Assembly: GCF_900491745.1 (NCBI RefSeq)
Contig: NZ_UETR01000065.1
Coordinates: forward strand, 1-10,671
Length of the DNA stretch: 10,671 bases
Direction of reading: 5' to 3'
DNA from: Amarolinea aalborgensis
GTDB taxonomy: Bacteria > Chloroflexota > Anaerolineae > SSC4 > Amarolineaceae
Positions within the stretch are counted from its first letter, which is position 1. Each line of letters starts with the position of its first letter. The notes beneath the pieces were generated by a model. It was not told where the DNA came from. It was given only the letters and a program-made list of their open reading frames with translations, and did not search any database. The translations under genes and the position numbers were made by a program. Below are positions 1 through 5,970 of this stretch, in pieces.

Positions 1-261
1 CTGCTCACCCGCTACGACAACGTCTTCGAGACTTCGTTCCCCTACTCCATGGGCTGGCACGGCGCGCCCTGGACGGCAGGCGACCACGATTACTGGCAAC
101 TGCACGCGCACTTCTACCCGCCGCTGCTGCGCTCAGCCACGGTCAAGAAGTTCATGGTGGGCTATGAGATGTTGGGCGAGGCGCAGCGTGACATCACCGC
201 GGAGCAGGCCGCCGCGCGGCTGCGCCAGGTGTCGGAGATTCATTACAAAACGCTGACGTGA
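1..261 (+). CDS. galT: Galactose-1-phosphate uridylyltransferase, C-terminal fragment
   Basis: This is the last 86 codons of a GalT; the frame is open at base 1 and ends at TGA 259-261. GalT exchanges UMP between UDP-glucose and galactose-1-phosphate in the cytoplasmic Leloir pathway. The visible part carries the SFPYSMGWHGAP block (residues 13-24 of the fragment) and the QLHAHFYPPLLRSATVKKF block. In the E. coli enzyme the histidines of GWHGAP and LHAHF are structural metal ligands. The rest (VGYEMLGEAQRDITAEQAAARLRQVSEIH, given here only as a guide to the helix) follows the family C-terminus, with no truncation at the end. The upstream two thirds, including the catalytic HPH motif, lie outside the window. 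No plus-strand gene follows closely; the next feature is a hairpin at 347-398, so galT is probably the last gene of its transcript. Confidence 0.95.
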   Translation: MLTRYDNVFETSFPYSMGWHGAPWTAGDHDYWQLHAHFYPPLLRSATVKKFMVGYEMLGEAQRDITAEQAAARLRQVSEIHYKTLT

Positions 262-346
262 CGCCGCTGGCCGGGAGAGTTGAAACCGTCTTCCATCGAA
301 GAAGTGTCTGTGGCCTAGCCTGGATGAGCTAGAACCAAATGGCTCT

Positions 347-398
347 CACAAAGACGCCAGGTCGCCAAGAAAAAACTTGGCGGCCTGGCATCTTTGTG
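347..398. repeat. 23-bp inverted repeat with A6 loop (CACAAAGA-ended hairpin)
   Basis: The arms 347-369 and 376-398 are reverse complements over 23 nt with two differences, separated by a loop of six A. The outer ends read CACAAAG, and the inner part repeats the theme GCCAGG / GCCAAG. It lies about 85 nt beyond the galT stop and could act as a transcript-end hairpin, but there is no T run after either arm as in a classical intrinsic terminator. The CACAAAGA outer ends match the nonamers found at 1319-1414 and 5576-5802, so it may belong to the same dispersed family. Confidence 0.8.
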
Positions 399-497
399 TG
401 CAATTCTGTTGCTCTTTCGTGCAAGAATTCTACGATCAAGGGTATCTGCTCAGGCATCTGGCGCCGACGGCCGCTGCCGAATGAATTCGGGGCGAAA

Positions 498-597
498 GGG
501 CGTGCCGCCGGCATCGCGTCCACGCTTGCCCTGAGCCTTCGGCGTGAGATCAGTCGAACGCTCGTCGAAGGGCAGGTGGACGCCCGGCGGCACGCCC
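498..597. repeat. ~100-nt imperfect palindrome downstream of ferritin
   Basis: Three nested pairs of arms can be read directly: 498-511 with 584-597 (14 bp, perfect), 516-523 with 576-583 (8 bp, perfect) and 527-532 with 569-574 (6 bp, perfect). Only short bulges separate them. The core carries CCCTGAGC at 530-536 and CGAAGGG at 566-572. The element begins 31 nt after the ferritin stop (reading the minus strand), so it may shape or end the ferritin mRNA. Its core ends match those of the 39-nt insertion at 8641-8679, suggesting a dispersed family. The length and nested symmetry resemble a REP or MITE-like element, but no encoded enzyme or target-site duplication is evident. Confidence 0.8.
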
Positions 598-627
598 AAT
601 GAGGGGCGATTTCAATCGCTGTGGCTA

Positions 628-1119
628 TTAGGTGCGCGCGGCGAGCTGGCGGTCAATCATGAAGAGCGCGGCCGGCGAATCGCCGACCATCTTCAACTGC
701 TCTACCACGCTGCTGGCGTTCTTCTCTTCTTCCACCTGTTCGTTGATGAACCAGTGCAACAAGACCTGCGTTGGATAGTCCGCTTCCTTCACGGCCAGGG
801 CATATAGATCATGGATGGACTTGGTCACCTTCTGCTCGTGCGCCAGGACTTCCTGGAACGCCAGCAGCGGCGAGCCGAAGTCAGTGGGCGGCTGGTCTAT
901 GGCCTGCAGCCCCACACGCACACCGCGCTCGATCAGAAATTCAAAGAACTTCATGCCGTGCTCGGTCTCTTCCGCGCTCTGCTTGCGCATCCACTGGGCC
1001 GCGCCCGGCAGATTCTGCGCCTCAAAGTAAGCCGCCATGGACAGATAGACGTACGACGAGTACATCTCTTTGTTGATCTGTTGATTGATGGCGTCCTGCA
1101 TCGTTTGACTTAACATCAT
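628..1119 (-). CDS. ftnA: Bacterial non-heme ferritin (iron storage)
   Basis: A 163-residue ferritin, close to the usual ~165. It is expected to form a cytoplasmic 24-subunit cage that oxidises Fe(II) and stores Fe(III). The ferroxidase ligands match the E. coli FtnA pattern shifted by one: E18, E51, H54, E95, Q128 and E131, with Y25 near the centre. Other family signatures are NKEMYSSYVYLSMAAYFE (16-33), EETEHG (50-55) and HWFINEQVEEE (122-132). The absence of a heme-ligand Met in the usual position and the NEQVEEE helix favour FtnA over bacterioferritin. I start at ATG 1119 because AGGAG lies at 1126-1130, six bases upstream; the adjacent ATG at 1116 is also possible with nine-base spacing. 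A longer open frame to 1209 lacks ferritin similarity. The gene is monocistronic in this window and diverges from glyQS. The symbol is by family, not proven orthology. Confidence 0.95.
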   Translation of the reverse strand: MMLSQTMQDAINQQINKEMYSSYVYLSMAAYFEAQNLPGAAQWMRKQSAEETEHGMKFFEFLIERGVRVGLQAIDQPPTDFGSPLLAFQEVLAHEQKVTKSIHDLYALAVKEADYPTQVLLHWFINEQVEEEKNASSVVEQLKMVGDSPAALFMIDRQLAART

Positions 1120-1243
1120 TGTTATCTCCTCTAGTTTCAAATCGTTCCGTCGCTTGCCGCGAGTCAGAACACATGCACGCGGCGCCGACGCCAGCGGCCG
1201 GTCGCCCACGCTTGGCCCACGGTAACATCATGTGGACACCGCT

Positions 1244-1272
1244 ATTATGCCACAAATGGCCGCTTGATGCAA
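1244..1272 (-). promoter_or_regulatory. Candidate sigma-70 promoter for ferritin
   Basis: On the minus strand TTGCAT (1272-1267), a 17-nt spacer and CATAAT (1249-1244) form a sigma-70-like promoter. TGG directly before the -10 gives an extended -10 element. Transcription would start near 1237, leaving a leader of about 118 nt before the ferritin ATG. The -10 matches 5 of 6 consensus bases; the -35 matches only 3. Confidence 0.4.
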
Positions 1273-1318
1273 TCAACCCTCCTTGCAAGTAGGAAATCCA
1301 AATGGAGCACACATCCCA

Positions 1319-1414
1319 CCACAAAGAACACATGCGGGGGTGGGTGAACACAAAGAAAAGGCAGCTCAGGTGCAAATTGACAGCTTCTTTGCGTTCTTTG
1401 TGATCTCTGTGGTC
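1319..1414. repeat. Inverted CACAAAGAN nonamer repeat
   Basis: Forward copies CACAAAGAA occur at 1320-1328 and 1349-1357. On the opposite strand, 1384-1413 reads as three consecutive 9-bp units: CACAGAGAT, CACAAAGAA, CGCAAAGAA. The copies therefore face each other across a ~55-nt spacer. Similar units occur at 5576-5802. They look like dispersed short-period repeats rather than a gene-specific operator. Confidence 0.7.
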
Positions 1415-1485
1415 AAAAACCAGGCCACATTTGGAACTACTACTGTGCAAGAATGATTGATGGGGTCGGCGTAAACGCGCCAAAT

Positions 1486-1515
1486 TTGGTGATGTGCAAG
1501 AGCATCTGGTAGAAT
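1486..1515 (+). promoter_or_regulatory. Candidate sigma-70 promoter for glyQS
   Basis: TTGGTG (1486-1491), an 18-nt spacer and TAGAAT (1510-1515) form a plausible promoter. The -10 matches 5 of 6 consensus bases; the -35 shares only TTG. A start near 1522 would give a ~47-nt leader to the ATG at 1569. Confidence 0.35.
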
Positions 1516-1568
1516 CGTTTTTGATCACACGAATCACGAAGCAAGCAGAAATAGGAATCGAGTTTTTT

Positions 1569-4500
1569 ATGAGCGCGAATCAATTTGCCTTTCAAGATGT
1601 CATCATGCGCCTGCAGCACTTTTGGGCCGATCACGGCTGCCTGATCTGGCAGCCGTACAGCGAAAAGGTGGGCGCGGGCACTATGAACCCCGCCACGGTG
1701 CTGCGCGTCCTCGGCCCTGAACCGTGGAACGTGGCTTACGCCGAGCCATCCTACCGCGCGGACGATGGGCGCTATGGCGAAAATCCCAACCGCATGCAGA
1801 TGCACACCCAGTTCCAGGTCATTCTCAAGCCTGATCCGGGCAACCCGCAAGAGCTTTACCTGCAAAGCCTCGAAGCCATCGGTATTGACCGCCGCAAGCA
1901 CGACATCCGTTTTGTCGAAGACAACTGGGCCAGTCCCGCGCTGGGCGCGTGGGGCCTGGGCTGGGAGGTCTGGCTGGACGGGTTGGAGATCACGCAGTTC
2001 ACCTACTTCCAGCAGGCCGGCGGCGTGCCGCTCGACCCGGTCAGCGTGGAGTTGACCTACGGCCTGGAGCGCATCGTCATGTTCTTGCAAGATGTACGCG
2101 AGGTTTGGAAGATTGACTGGGATGGTCGGCGCACGTACGGCGATGTGCTCCTGCAGCCGGAGATCGAACACTGCCAGTACAACTTCGACGTGGCCGATGT
2201 GGACAACCTGCGCCAGTTGTACAACCTGTTCGAGGCCGAAGCGAAGAACGCGCTGCGCCATCACCTGGTGGTGCCCGCGCACGACAACGTGCTGCGCTGC
2301 TCCAACACCTTCAACATCCTCGATGCGCGCGGCGCCATCGGCGTGACCGAGCGCGCCAACTACTTCGCACGTATGCGCGACCTGGCGCGCCAGGTTTCCG
2401 ACGAATACCGCCAGCAGCGCCAACGCCTGGAGTATCCGTGGCTGCCCGATGACGGCGAACCGGCCGCTGCGGCCAGCGTTACGCAGACGACAGAAACCCT
2501 CGCGCCGCCGACCGCGGCCGCCGACCTGCTCTTCGAGATCGGCGCTGAAGAGCTGCCCGTGGATGATGTGGTCCTGGGCATCGCGCAGCTAGAAACCCTG
2601 GCCCGCCAGCGCTTGCGCGAGGCCCGCCTGAGCTTCACCGCGCTGACGACCACGGGCGCCCCGCGGCGCCTGGTTTTGCAGGTGCAAGGACTGGCCCCGC
2701 GCCAGGACGACGACGAGCAGGTCGTCAAGGGGCCGCCGCTCAAGGCCGCCTTCGATGCGCAGGGTCAGCCCACCAGGGCCGCGGAAGGCTTTGCGCGCAA
2801 GTACGGCCTGGCCGTGGCCGACCTGGTGCGCCGCAGCGACGCCAGCGGCGAATACCTGTATGCGGTGCAGACCATCCCCGGTCGGCCCACGCCGCAGGTG
2901 TTGCAAGAGCTGCTGCCGGCCCTGGTATCCAGCCTTAGCTTTGGCAAAGCCATGCGCTGGAACTCCAACGGCGTCGCCTTTTCGCGGCCCATCCGCTGGT
3001 TCGTGGCGCTGCTGGGCAGCCAGGTCATTCCCTTTACCTACGGCAATGCCAGCAGCGGCCGCACGACACGCGGCCTGCGGCCAGACAGCTCGCCCCTTCT
3101 TGACATCGCCCACGCCGCCGACTATGACCAGGTCATGGCCGGCGCGGGCGTGATCGTCAACCGCGCCCAGCGCCACGCCCTGGTCACGCAGCAGCTGGCC
3201 GCGCTGGCGGCGACGGTTGGCGGCGTGACGCCGGAAGACGCCGTTCTGCTCGACGAAGTGACCGACCTGGTGGAAGCGCCGTGCGCGCTGCTCGGTTCCT
3301 TCGATCCGACCTACCTGAGCCTGCCGCACGAGGTACTGATCACGGTGATGAAGAAGCATCAGCGCTACTTCCCCGTGGTCGAAGCTGCGTCAGGCCGCCT
3401 GCTGCCCTATTTCATCACCGTGGCCAACGGCGCGCCGCGCGACCCGGACGTCGTGCGTCACGGCAACGAAGGGGTGATTCGGGCGCGCTACGCGGACGCA
3501 GCCTATTTTGTGCGTGAGGACCGCAAGAAGCCGCTGGAGGCCTACAACGCACGCCTGGCTACCATGACCTTCCAGGATAAGCTCGGCTCGGTGCTGGACA
3601 AGGTTGGGCGCCTGGAGAAAATGACGCCGATCCTGGCCGAACGCCTGGGCTTGAGCGCCGATGAGACAGCAGCCGCGGCGCGCGCCGCGCATCTGAGCAA
3701 GGCCGACCTGGGCACCCAGATGGTGACAGAAATGACCTCGCTGCAAGGCATCATGGGTCGTGAGTATGCGCGTGAGAGTGGAGAACCAGAGGCCGTCGCG
3801 ACGGCCATCTTCGAGGCCTATCTGCCGCGCTATGCGGGCGATCGCCTGCCCACGGCCAAGCCGGGCCTCGTGGTAGGGCTGGCAGACCGGCTGGACAGCC
3901 TCTTGGGTCTTTTCAGCGTCGGTCTGGCGCCCACCGGTTCTGCGGACCCCTTTGGGCTGCGGCGCGCGGCCCTGGGCGTGGTGGCCAATCTGATCGAACA
4001 CCAGGTCTCTTTCTCGGTGCGCGCCGGCCTGGCGTTGACGGGCCAACATCTCCCTGTCCAGGTCACGCCGCAGGCCAGCGAAGAAGCGGCCGTCTTTGTC
4101 GCGCGGCGCCTGGAGCAGATGCTCAAGGATCAAGGCTTGCGCTTCGACCTGGTGGATGCCGTGCTGGCCGCGCGTGCGGATGACCCTTACCGGGCCTTCC
4201 GCACGGTAACCGCGCTGCAGGATGCGGTGCAGACGCCGGCCTGGCCAGCCGCGCTGACCGCGTACGCGCGCTGCAAACGGATCGTGCGTCCGCTGACCGA
4301 GCGCTACCCGCTGGCGCCGGCCGCCTTGACCGGCGAGGCGGCGCAGCCGTTGTACGAGAGCTACCTGCTGGCGCAGGCGCAGGTCACGCCAGACAGCGAT
4401 GTGGACGTGCTCGTCAACGCGCTGATTGGGCTGACAATGCCCATCAACCGCTTCTTCGAACAGGTGATGGTCATGGCCGATGATCCCGTGCAGCGCAGCG

Positions 4501-4577
4501 CCAATCTGGGCCTGCTGCAATCCATCGCCGCGCTGGCGGATGGCATTGTGGACCTGAGCAAGGTGCAAGGATTTTAG
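1569..4577 (+). CDS. glyQS: Glycyl-tRNA synthetase, fused alpha-beta chain
   Basis: A 1002-residue single-chain version of the bacterial alpha2beta2-type glycyl-tRNA synthetase, which charges tRNA-Gly in the cytoplasm. Residues 1-293 are the alpha (GlyQ) class II catalytic domain, with GAGTMNP, YGENPNR (69-75), FVEDNW (115-120), LGAWGLGWEVW and TQFTYFQQ (142-149). Residues 294-318 are an Ala/Thr/Pro-rich linker. The beta (GlyS) part begins with DLLFEIGAEELP at 319 and runs ~684 residues, near the ~689 of E. coli GlyS. It includes HLSKADL (708-714), the LPRYAGDRLP and ADRLDSLLG segments, and a C-terminal anticodon-binding (DALR-like) end starting around FFEQVMVMADD (962-972). The ATG at 1569 is chosen because alpha similarity begins there; AGGAA at 1553-1557 is a weak, slightly distant ribosome site. 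The frame is also open to 1494, but those 25 residues do not look like GlyQ. Separate glyQ and glyS genes are the norm; fused forms are known, for example in chlamydiae. Confidence 0.97.
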   Translation: MSANQFAFQDVIMRLQHFWADHGCLIWQPYSEKVGAGTMNPATVLRVLGPEPWNVAYAEPSYRADDGRYGENPNRMQMHTQFQVILKPDPGNPQELYLQSLEAIGIDRRKHDIRFVEDNWASPALGAWGLGWEVWLDGLEITQFTYFQQAGGVPLDPVSVELTYGLERIVMFLQDVREVWKIDWDGRRTYGDVLLQPEIEHCQYNFDVADVDNLRQLYNLFEAEAKNALRHHLVVPAHDNVLRCSNTFNILDARGAIGVTERANYFARMRDLARQVSDEYRQQRQRLEYPWLPDDGEPAAAASVTQTTETLAPPTAAADLLFEIGAEELPVDDVVLGIAQLETLARQRLREARLSFTALTTTGAPRRLVLQVQGLAPRQDDDEQVVKGPPLKAAFDAQGQPTRAAEGFARKYGLAVADLVRRSDASGEYLYAVQTIPGRPTPQVLQELLPALVSSLSFGKAMRWNSNGVAFSRPIRWFVALLGSQVIPFTYGNASSGRTTRGLRPDSSPLLDIAHAADYDQVMAGAGVIVNRAQRHALVTQQLAALAATVGGVTPEDAVLLDEVTDLVEAPCALLGSFDPTYLSLPHEVLITVMKKHQRYFPVVEAASGRLLPYFITVANGAPRDPDVVRHGNEGVIRARYADAAYFVREDRKKPLEAYNARLATMTFQDKLGSVLDKVGRLEKMTPILAERLGLSADETAAAARAAHLSKADLGTQMVTEMTSLQGIMGREYARESGEPEAVATAIFEAYLPRYAGDRLPTAKPGLVVGLADRLDSLLGLFSVGLAPTGSADPFGLRRAALGVVANLIEHQVSFSVRAGLALTGQHLPVQVTPQASEEAAVFVARRLEQMLKDQGLRFDLVDAVLAARADDPYRAFRTVTALQDAVQTPAWPAALTAYARCKRIVRPLTERYPLAPAALTGEAAQPLYESYLLAQAQVTPDSDVDVLVNALIGLTMPINRFFEQVMVMADDPVQRSANLGLLQSIAALADGIVDLSKVQGF

Positions 4578-4578
4578 G

Positions 4579-4660
4579 AGAGATCGGGGACTAGAGATCA
4601 GAGATCGGGTACATGGAAGGCGAGTGCTCTCCGGTCTCTGGTCTCTGGTCTCCGGTCTTA
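4579..4660 (+). terminator. Long stem-loop of inverted 7-bp tandem repeats, probable transcript end
   Basis: Left of the loop are 7-bp units AGAGATC (4579-4585), GGGGACT, AGAGATC and AGAGATC (to 4606). Right of it are GGTCTCT (4633-4639), GGTCTCT, GGTCTCC and GGTCTTA (to 4660). In plus-strand RNA, 4586-4608 pairs with 4631-4653 over 23 positions with no mismatch if G:U pairs are allowed, around a 22-nt loop; the outermost units add several more pairs. It lies between convergent glyQS and the 4658-5557 gene and overlaps the latter's stop codon. There is no T run, so intrinsic termination is not assured; it could instead protect mRNA 3' ends. Confidence 0.6.
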
Positions 4661-5557
4661 GTCCAGCTTCTGCACGCTTGGCTGCCAGCCAGCGGCCGCG
4701 ATCATTTCTTCCAGCTCCGCCGTAGTGAGGACACGTCCCTTGCCCGCCACGGCGGTGAGCGCGGCCTCCATCATGTTGGTGCCGAACGAGCGGCCTTCGA
4801 TACGCGGGGTGCTGGTCACCAGGTAGCTCACGCCGCGCTGGCGCAGCAGTTCCACGTCCTCGGCCGTCGTCGTGTTGGTGACGATGATCTTGCCCGGCAG
4901 GCGGAGCGGCAGGTGGCGCTTGATGTAGAGAAAGTCGCCGGCCACAACGCTGCCCCATTGATACCACCTCTCGAATTTAGGCACAATCTTCTCTTGCGAA
5001 CTGCCGGTCGGGTAGAGCACACTGATCGGCAGGAATCCCATGATCGGCATCAGCACCCGCGCCAGGCGGCGCAGCGCCGGCAGGCCGCGCACTGGAATGG
5101 GCAGCCCCACGCCGAACATCAAGTCGCCGAAAACGACCTCGAAGCCGCTGGCTGCCAGCGACTGCGCCATGCCGTAGCGATCCACCGCCAGCGTCATGAA
5201 CGCGCGGCGGTCACGGATGGGCGCGTCCAGCCGCGGCTCGGCCATCTGCATGACCCGTTTTTCCATCGTGTGCTTGAGGCCGCGGCCGTCCACGGCCGGC
5301 GTCTTGTGCACATTCTTCACCAGGTTGAGGCCGGAGCGCAGCGGATACTCTCGCTCTTCCAGGCGCAGGTAAAGCTCAACTCCACCAACGCCAAAGGCGT
5401 CTACCTGGCCGTCGAGTTCGGTAAAGAGGCGCTGCGCCTTGCGTTCATCGCCGTCACAGCCGCGGCGCTCGATCCGCACCCGCTCGCCCAACAGTTCGAT
5501 CTCAACCGTCTTATCCCGTGTTGAACTGCCCAGGCTAATCGAAACTGCGTGTTTCAT
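4658..5557 (-). CDS. Conserved protein, 'quinate 5-dehydrogenase'-annotated family
   Basis: A 299-residue soluble protein with no signal peptide or membrane span. From memory, its overall sequence fits a family often named quinate 5-dehydrogenase in Chloroflexota and Firmicutes genomes. Shared-looking blocks are the N-terminal KHAVSISLGSSTRDKTVE, FGVGGVELYL, VVFGDLMFGVGLPIP (141-155), LYPTG (181-185), VVAGDFLYIKRH, IVTNTTTAEDVELL (225-238), YLVTSTPRIEGRSFGTNMME. The alternating hydrophobic strands and glycines suggest Rossmann-like alpha/beta folding. No shikimate-pathway gene lies nearby, and I see no classical GxGxxG or SDR catalytic triad, so the enzymatic name is doubtful and I assign no reaction. 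The start is well supported: ATG at 5557 with AGGAG at 5565-5569 (minus strand), seven bases away. It converges with glyQS and diverges from the SbcC gene. Confidence 0.85.
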   Translation of the reverse strand: MKHAVSISLGSSTRDKTVEIELLGERVRIERRGCDGDERKAQRLFTELDGQVDAFGVGGVELYLRLEEREYPLRSGLNLVKNVHKTPAVDGRGLKHTMEKRVMQMAEPRLDAPIRDRRAFMTLAVDRYGMAQSLAASGFEVVFGDLMFGVGLPIPVRGLPALRRLARVLMPIMGFLPISVLYPTGSSQEKIVPKFERWYQWGSVVAGDFLYIKRHLPLRLPGKIIVTNTTTAEDVELLRQRGVSYLVTSTPRIEGRSFGTNMMEAALTAVAGKGRVLTTAELEEMIAAAGWQPSVQKLD

Positions 5558-5575
5558 ATCTTGACTCCTATTTTT

Positions 5576-5802
5576 GCCACAAAGAACGCAAAGAGCACAA
5601 AGCTGCTGCCAAACAAGGCAGCAGCTTAACGCAAAGGCGCCAGGATGCTGTGGCGCAAAGAGGTTCCTGTTGGCGTATCGTTCTTATCCGCCACGAGCAC
5701 CTACTGGATGAGTATTCAGGCCTCTTTGCGGCTAGGCGTTGAGTAGTTTCAATCTGCTTGTGCTCATAACGACTTCTTTGTGTTCTCTGTGCTCTTTGTG
5801 GC
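5576..5802. repeat. Inverted CACAAAGAN nonamer arrays flanking ~170 nt
   Basis: The left array at 5576-5602 reads as 9-bp units CACAAAGAA, CGCAAAGAG, CACAAAG after a leading GC. The right array at 5773-5802 is its inverted partner: on the minus strand it reads GC, CACAAAGAG, CACAGAGAA, CACAAAGAA. The two arrays share the first ten bases GCCACAAAGA exactly. They bracket ~170 nt holding two smaller hairpins and another CTCTTTGCGGC-like piece near 5721-5731. The layout resembles terminal inverted repeats of a small non-coding element, but no target-site duplication is clear. Confidence 0.65.
5600..5627. repeat. Perfect 11-bp hairpin
   Basis: AAGCTGCTGCC (5600-5610) and GGCAGCAGCTT (5617-5627) are exact reverse complements around the 6-nt loop AAACAA. 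It lies ~43 nt upstream of the start codon of the minus-strand gene ending at 4658, so it would fall in that gene's 5' leader if transcription begins upstream. Confidence 0.8.
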
Positions 5803-5846
5803 TAAGTCCGCGCACCTTTCCAAACGGTGGTCGTTGCCGCCGCATG

Positions 5847-5855
5847 TGGTATAAT
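5847..5855 (+). promoter_or_regulatory. Extended -10 promoter candidate for the SbcC gene
   Basis: TGG directly followed by TATAAT (5850-5855) is a consensus extended -10 element. I see no convincing -35 at the right distance. Transcription would start near 5862, giving a ~96-nt leader to the ATG at 5958 that includes the MIPTM mini-ORF. Confidence 0.5.
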
Positions 5856-5908
5856 CAAGCCACAACTGGTGCAACCGGCGCCAACAACTAAATTCTGCGA
5901 CTATCATC

Positions 5909-5937
5909 ATTATAGCATAAGACAACCATGATCCCAA
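5909..5937 (-). promoter_or_regulatory. Minus-strand sigma-70 promoter candidate
   Basis: On the minus strand TTGGGA (5937-5932), a 17-nt spacer and TATAAT (5914-5909) match sigma-70 spacing, and TGC before the -10 makes it an extended -10. The only minus-strand gene it could serve starts at 5557, implying a ~345-nt leader through the repeats. Its start (near 5902) faces the plus-strand promoter at 5847-5855, so the two would transcribe toward each other over ~40 nt. Confidence 0.4.
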
Positions 5938-5970
5938 CCATGTAGCTTGAGACAACCATGATTCCAACCA
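5920..5970 (+). repeat. 30-bp-period duplication of the SbcC start region
   Basis: The 21-nt segments 5920-5940 and 5950-5970 differ at one base and are offset by exactly 30 nt. The second copy contains the SbcC start codon and its first codons (MIPT); the first contains an identical MIPT start. Confidence 0.9.
5928..5945 (+). other. Mini-ORF MIPTM-stop in the SbcC leader
   Basis: ATG at 5928 opens a frame of five codons (MIPTM) closed by TAG at 5943-5945, and 12 nt later comes the SbcC ATG in the same frame. It arises from the 30-bp duplication. Neither ATG has a strong Shine-Dalgarno sequence. It could be inert, or a short upstream ORF affecting initiation at 5958. Confidence 0.4.

Larger units (their letters stand above)
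262..627. other. Intergenic region between galT and ferritin 3' ends (convergent)
   Basis: galT (plus) and ferritin (minus) converge here. I find no convincing gene; the short ORFs in this stretch have no recognisable protein and run through the inverted repeats. It holds two hairpin-forming repeats, at 347-398 and 498-597, both listed separately. A small 6-bp inverted repeat (CCGAAT 477-482 / ATTCGG 485-490) also occurs. The region probably serves 3'-end formation for both genes. Confidence 0.75.
1120..1568. other. Divergent control region between ferritin and glyQS
   Basis: This 449-nt stretch holds the ferritin leader and candidate promoter (minus), a candidate glyQS promoter (plus), and an inverted CACAAAGAN nonamer repeat at 1319-1414. 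I saw no T-box-like leader before glyQS and no clear Fur box before ferritin, judging by eye. Open frames crossing it (for example 1022-1537 minus) have no recognisable protein content. Confidence 0.65.
5558..5957. other. Divergent repeat-rich intergenic region
   Basis: This 400-nt gap lies between the minus-strand 4658-5557 gene and the plus-strand SbcC gene. It contains no recognisable gene apart from a 5-codon ORF at 5928-5945. It holds inverted nonamer arrays (5576-5802), an 11-bp hairpin (5600-5627), a 6-bp hairpin (GCGCCA 5637-5642 / TGGCGC 5651-5656), two opposing promoter candidates, and a 30-bp tandem duplication next to the SbcC start. Confidence 0.75.

Noticed and set aside
498..597. 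CRISPR-like array or phage attachment site
   Set aside because: The repeats are inverted rather than regularly spaced direct copies, and no integrase, cas gene or tRNA is nearby.
339..602. An 87-codon plus-strand ORF between galT and ferritin
   Set aside because: It runs through two inverted repeats, and its translation resembles no protein family.
1522..1568. T-box or other riboswitch ahead of glyQS
   Set aside because: The likely leader is too short, and I see no T-box consensus or specifier stem.
1440..2423. A 327-codon minus-strand frame over the glyQS alpha domain
   Set aside because: Antisense to unmistakable GlyQ sequence; no domain of its own.
3390..4967. A 525-codon minus-strand frame over the glyQS end
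   Set aside because: Shadow of glyQS and of the 4658-5557 gene; its sequence has no recognisable domain.
4613..5524. A 303-codon plus-strand frame over the 4658-5557 gene
   Set aside because: Antisense shadow, His/Gln/Arg-rich. The minus-strand frame has a strong ribosome site and conserved blocks.
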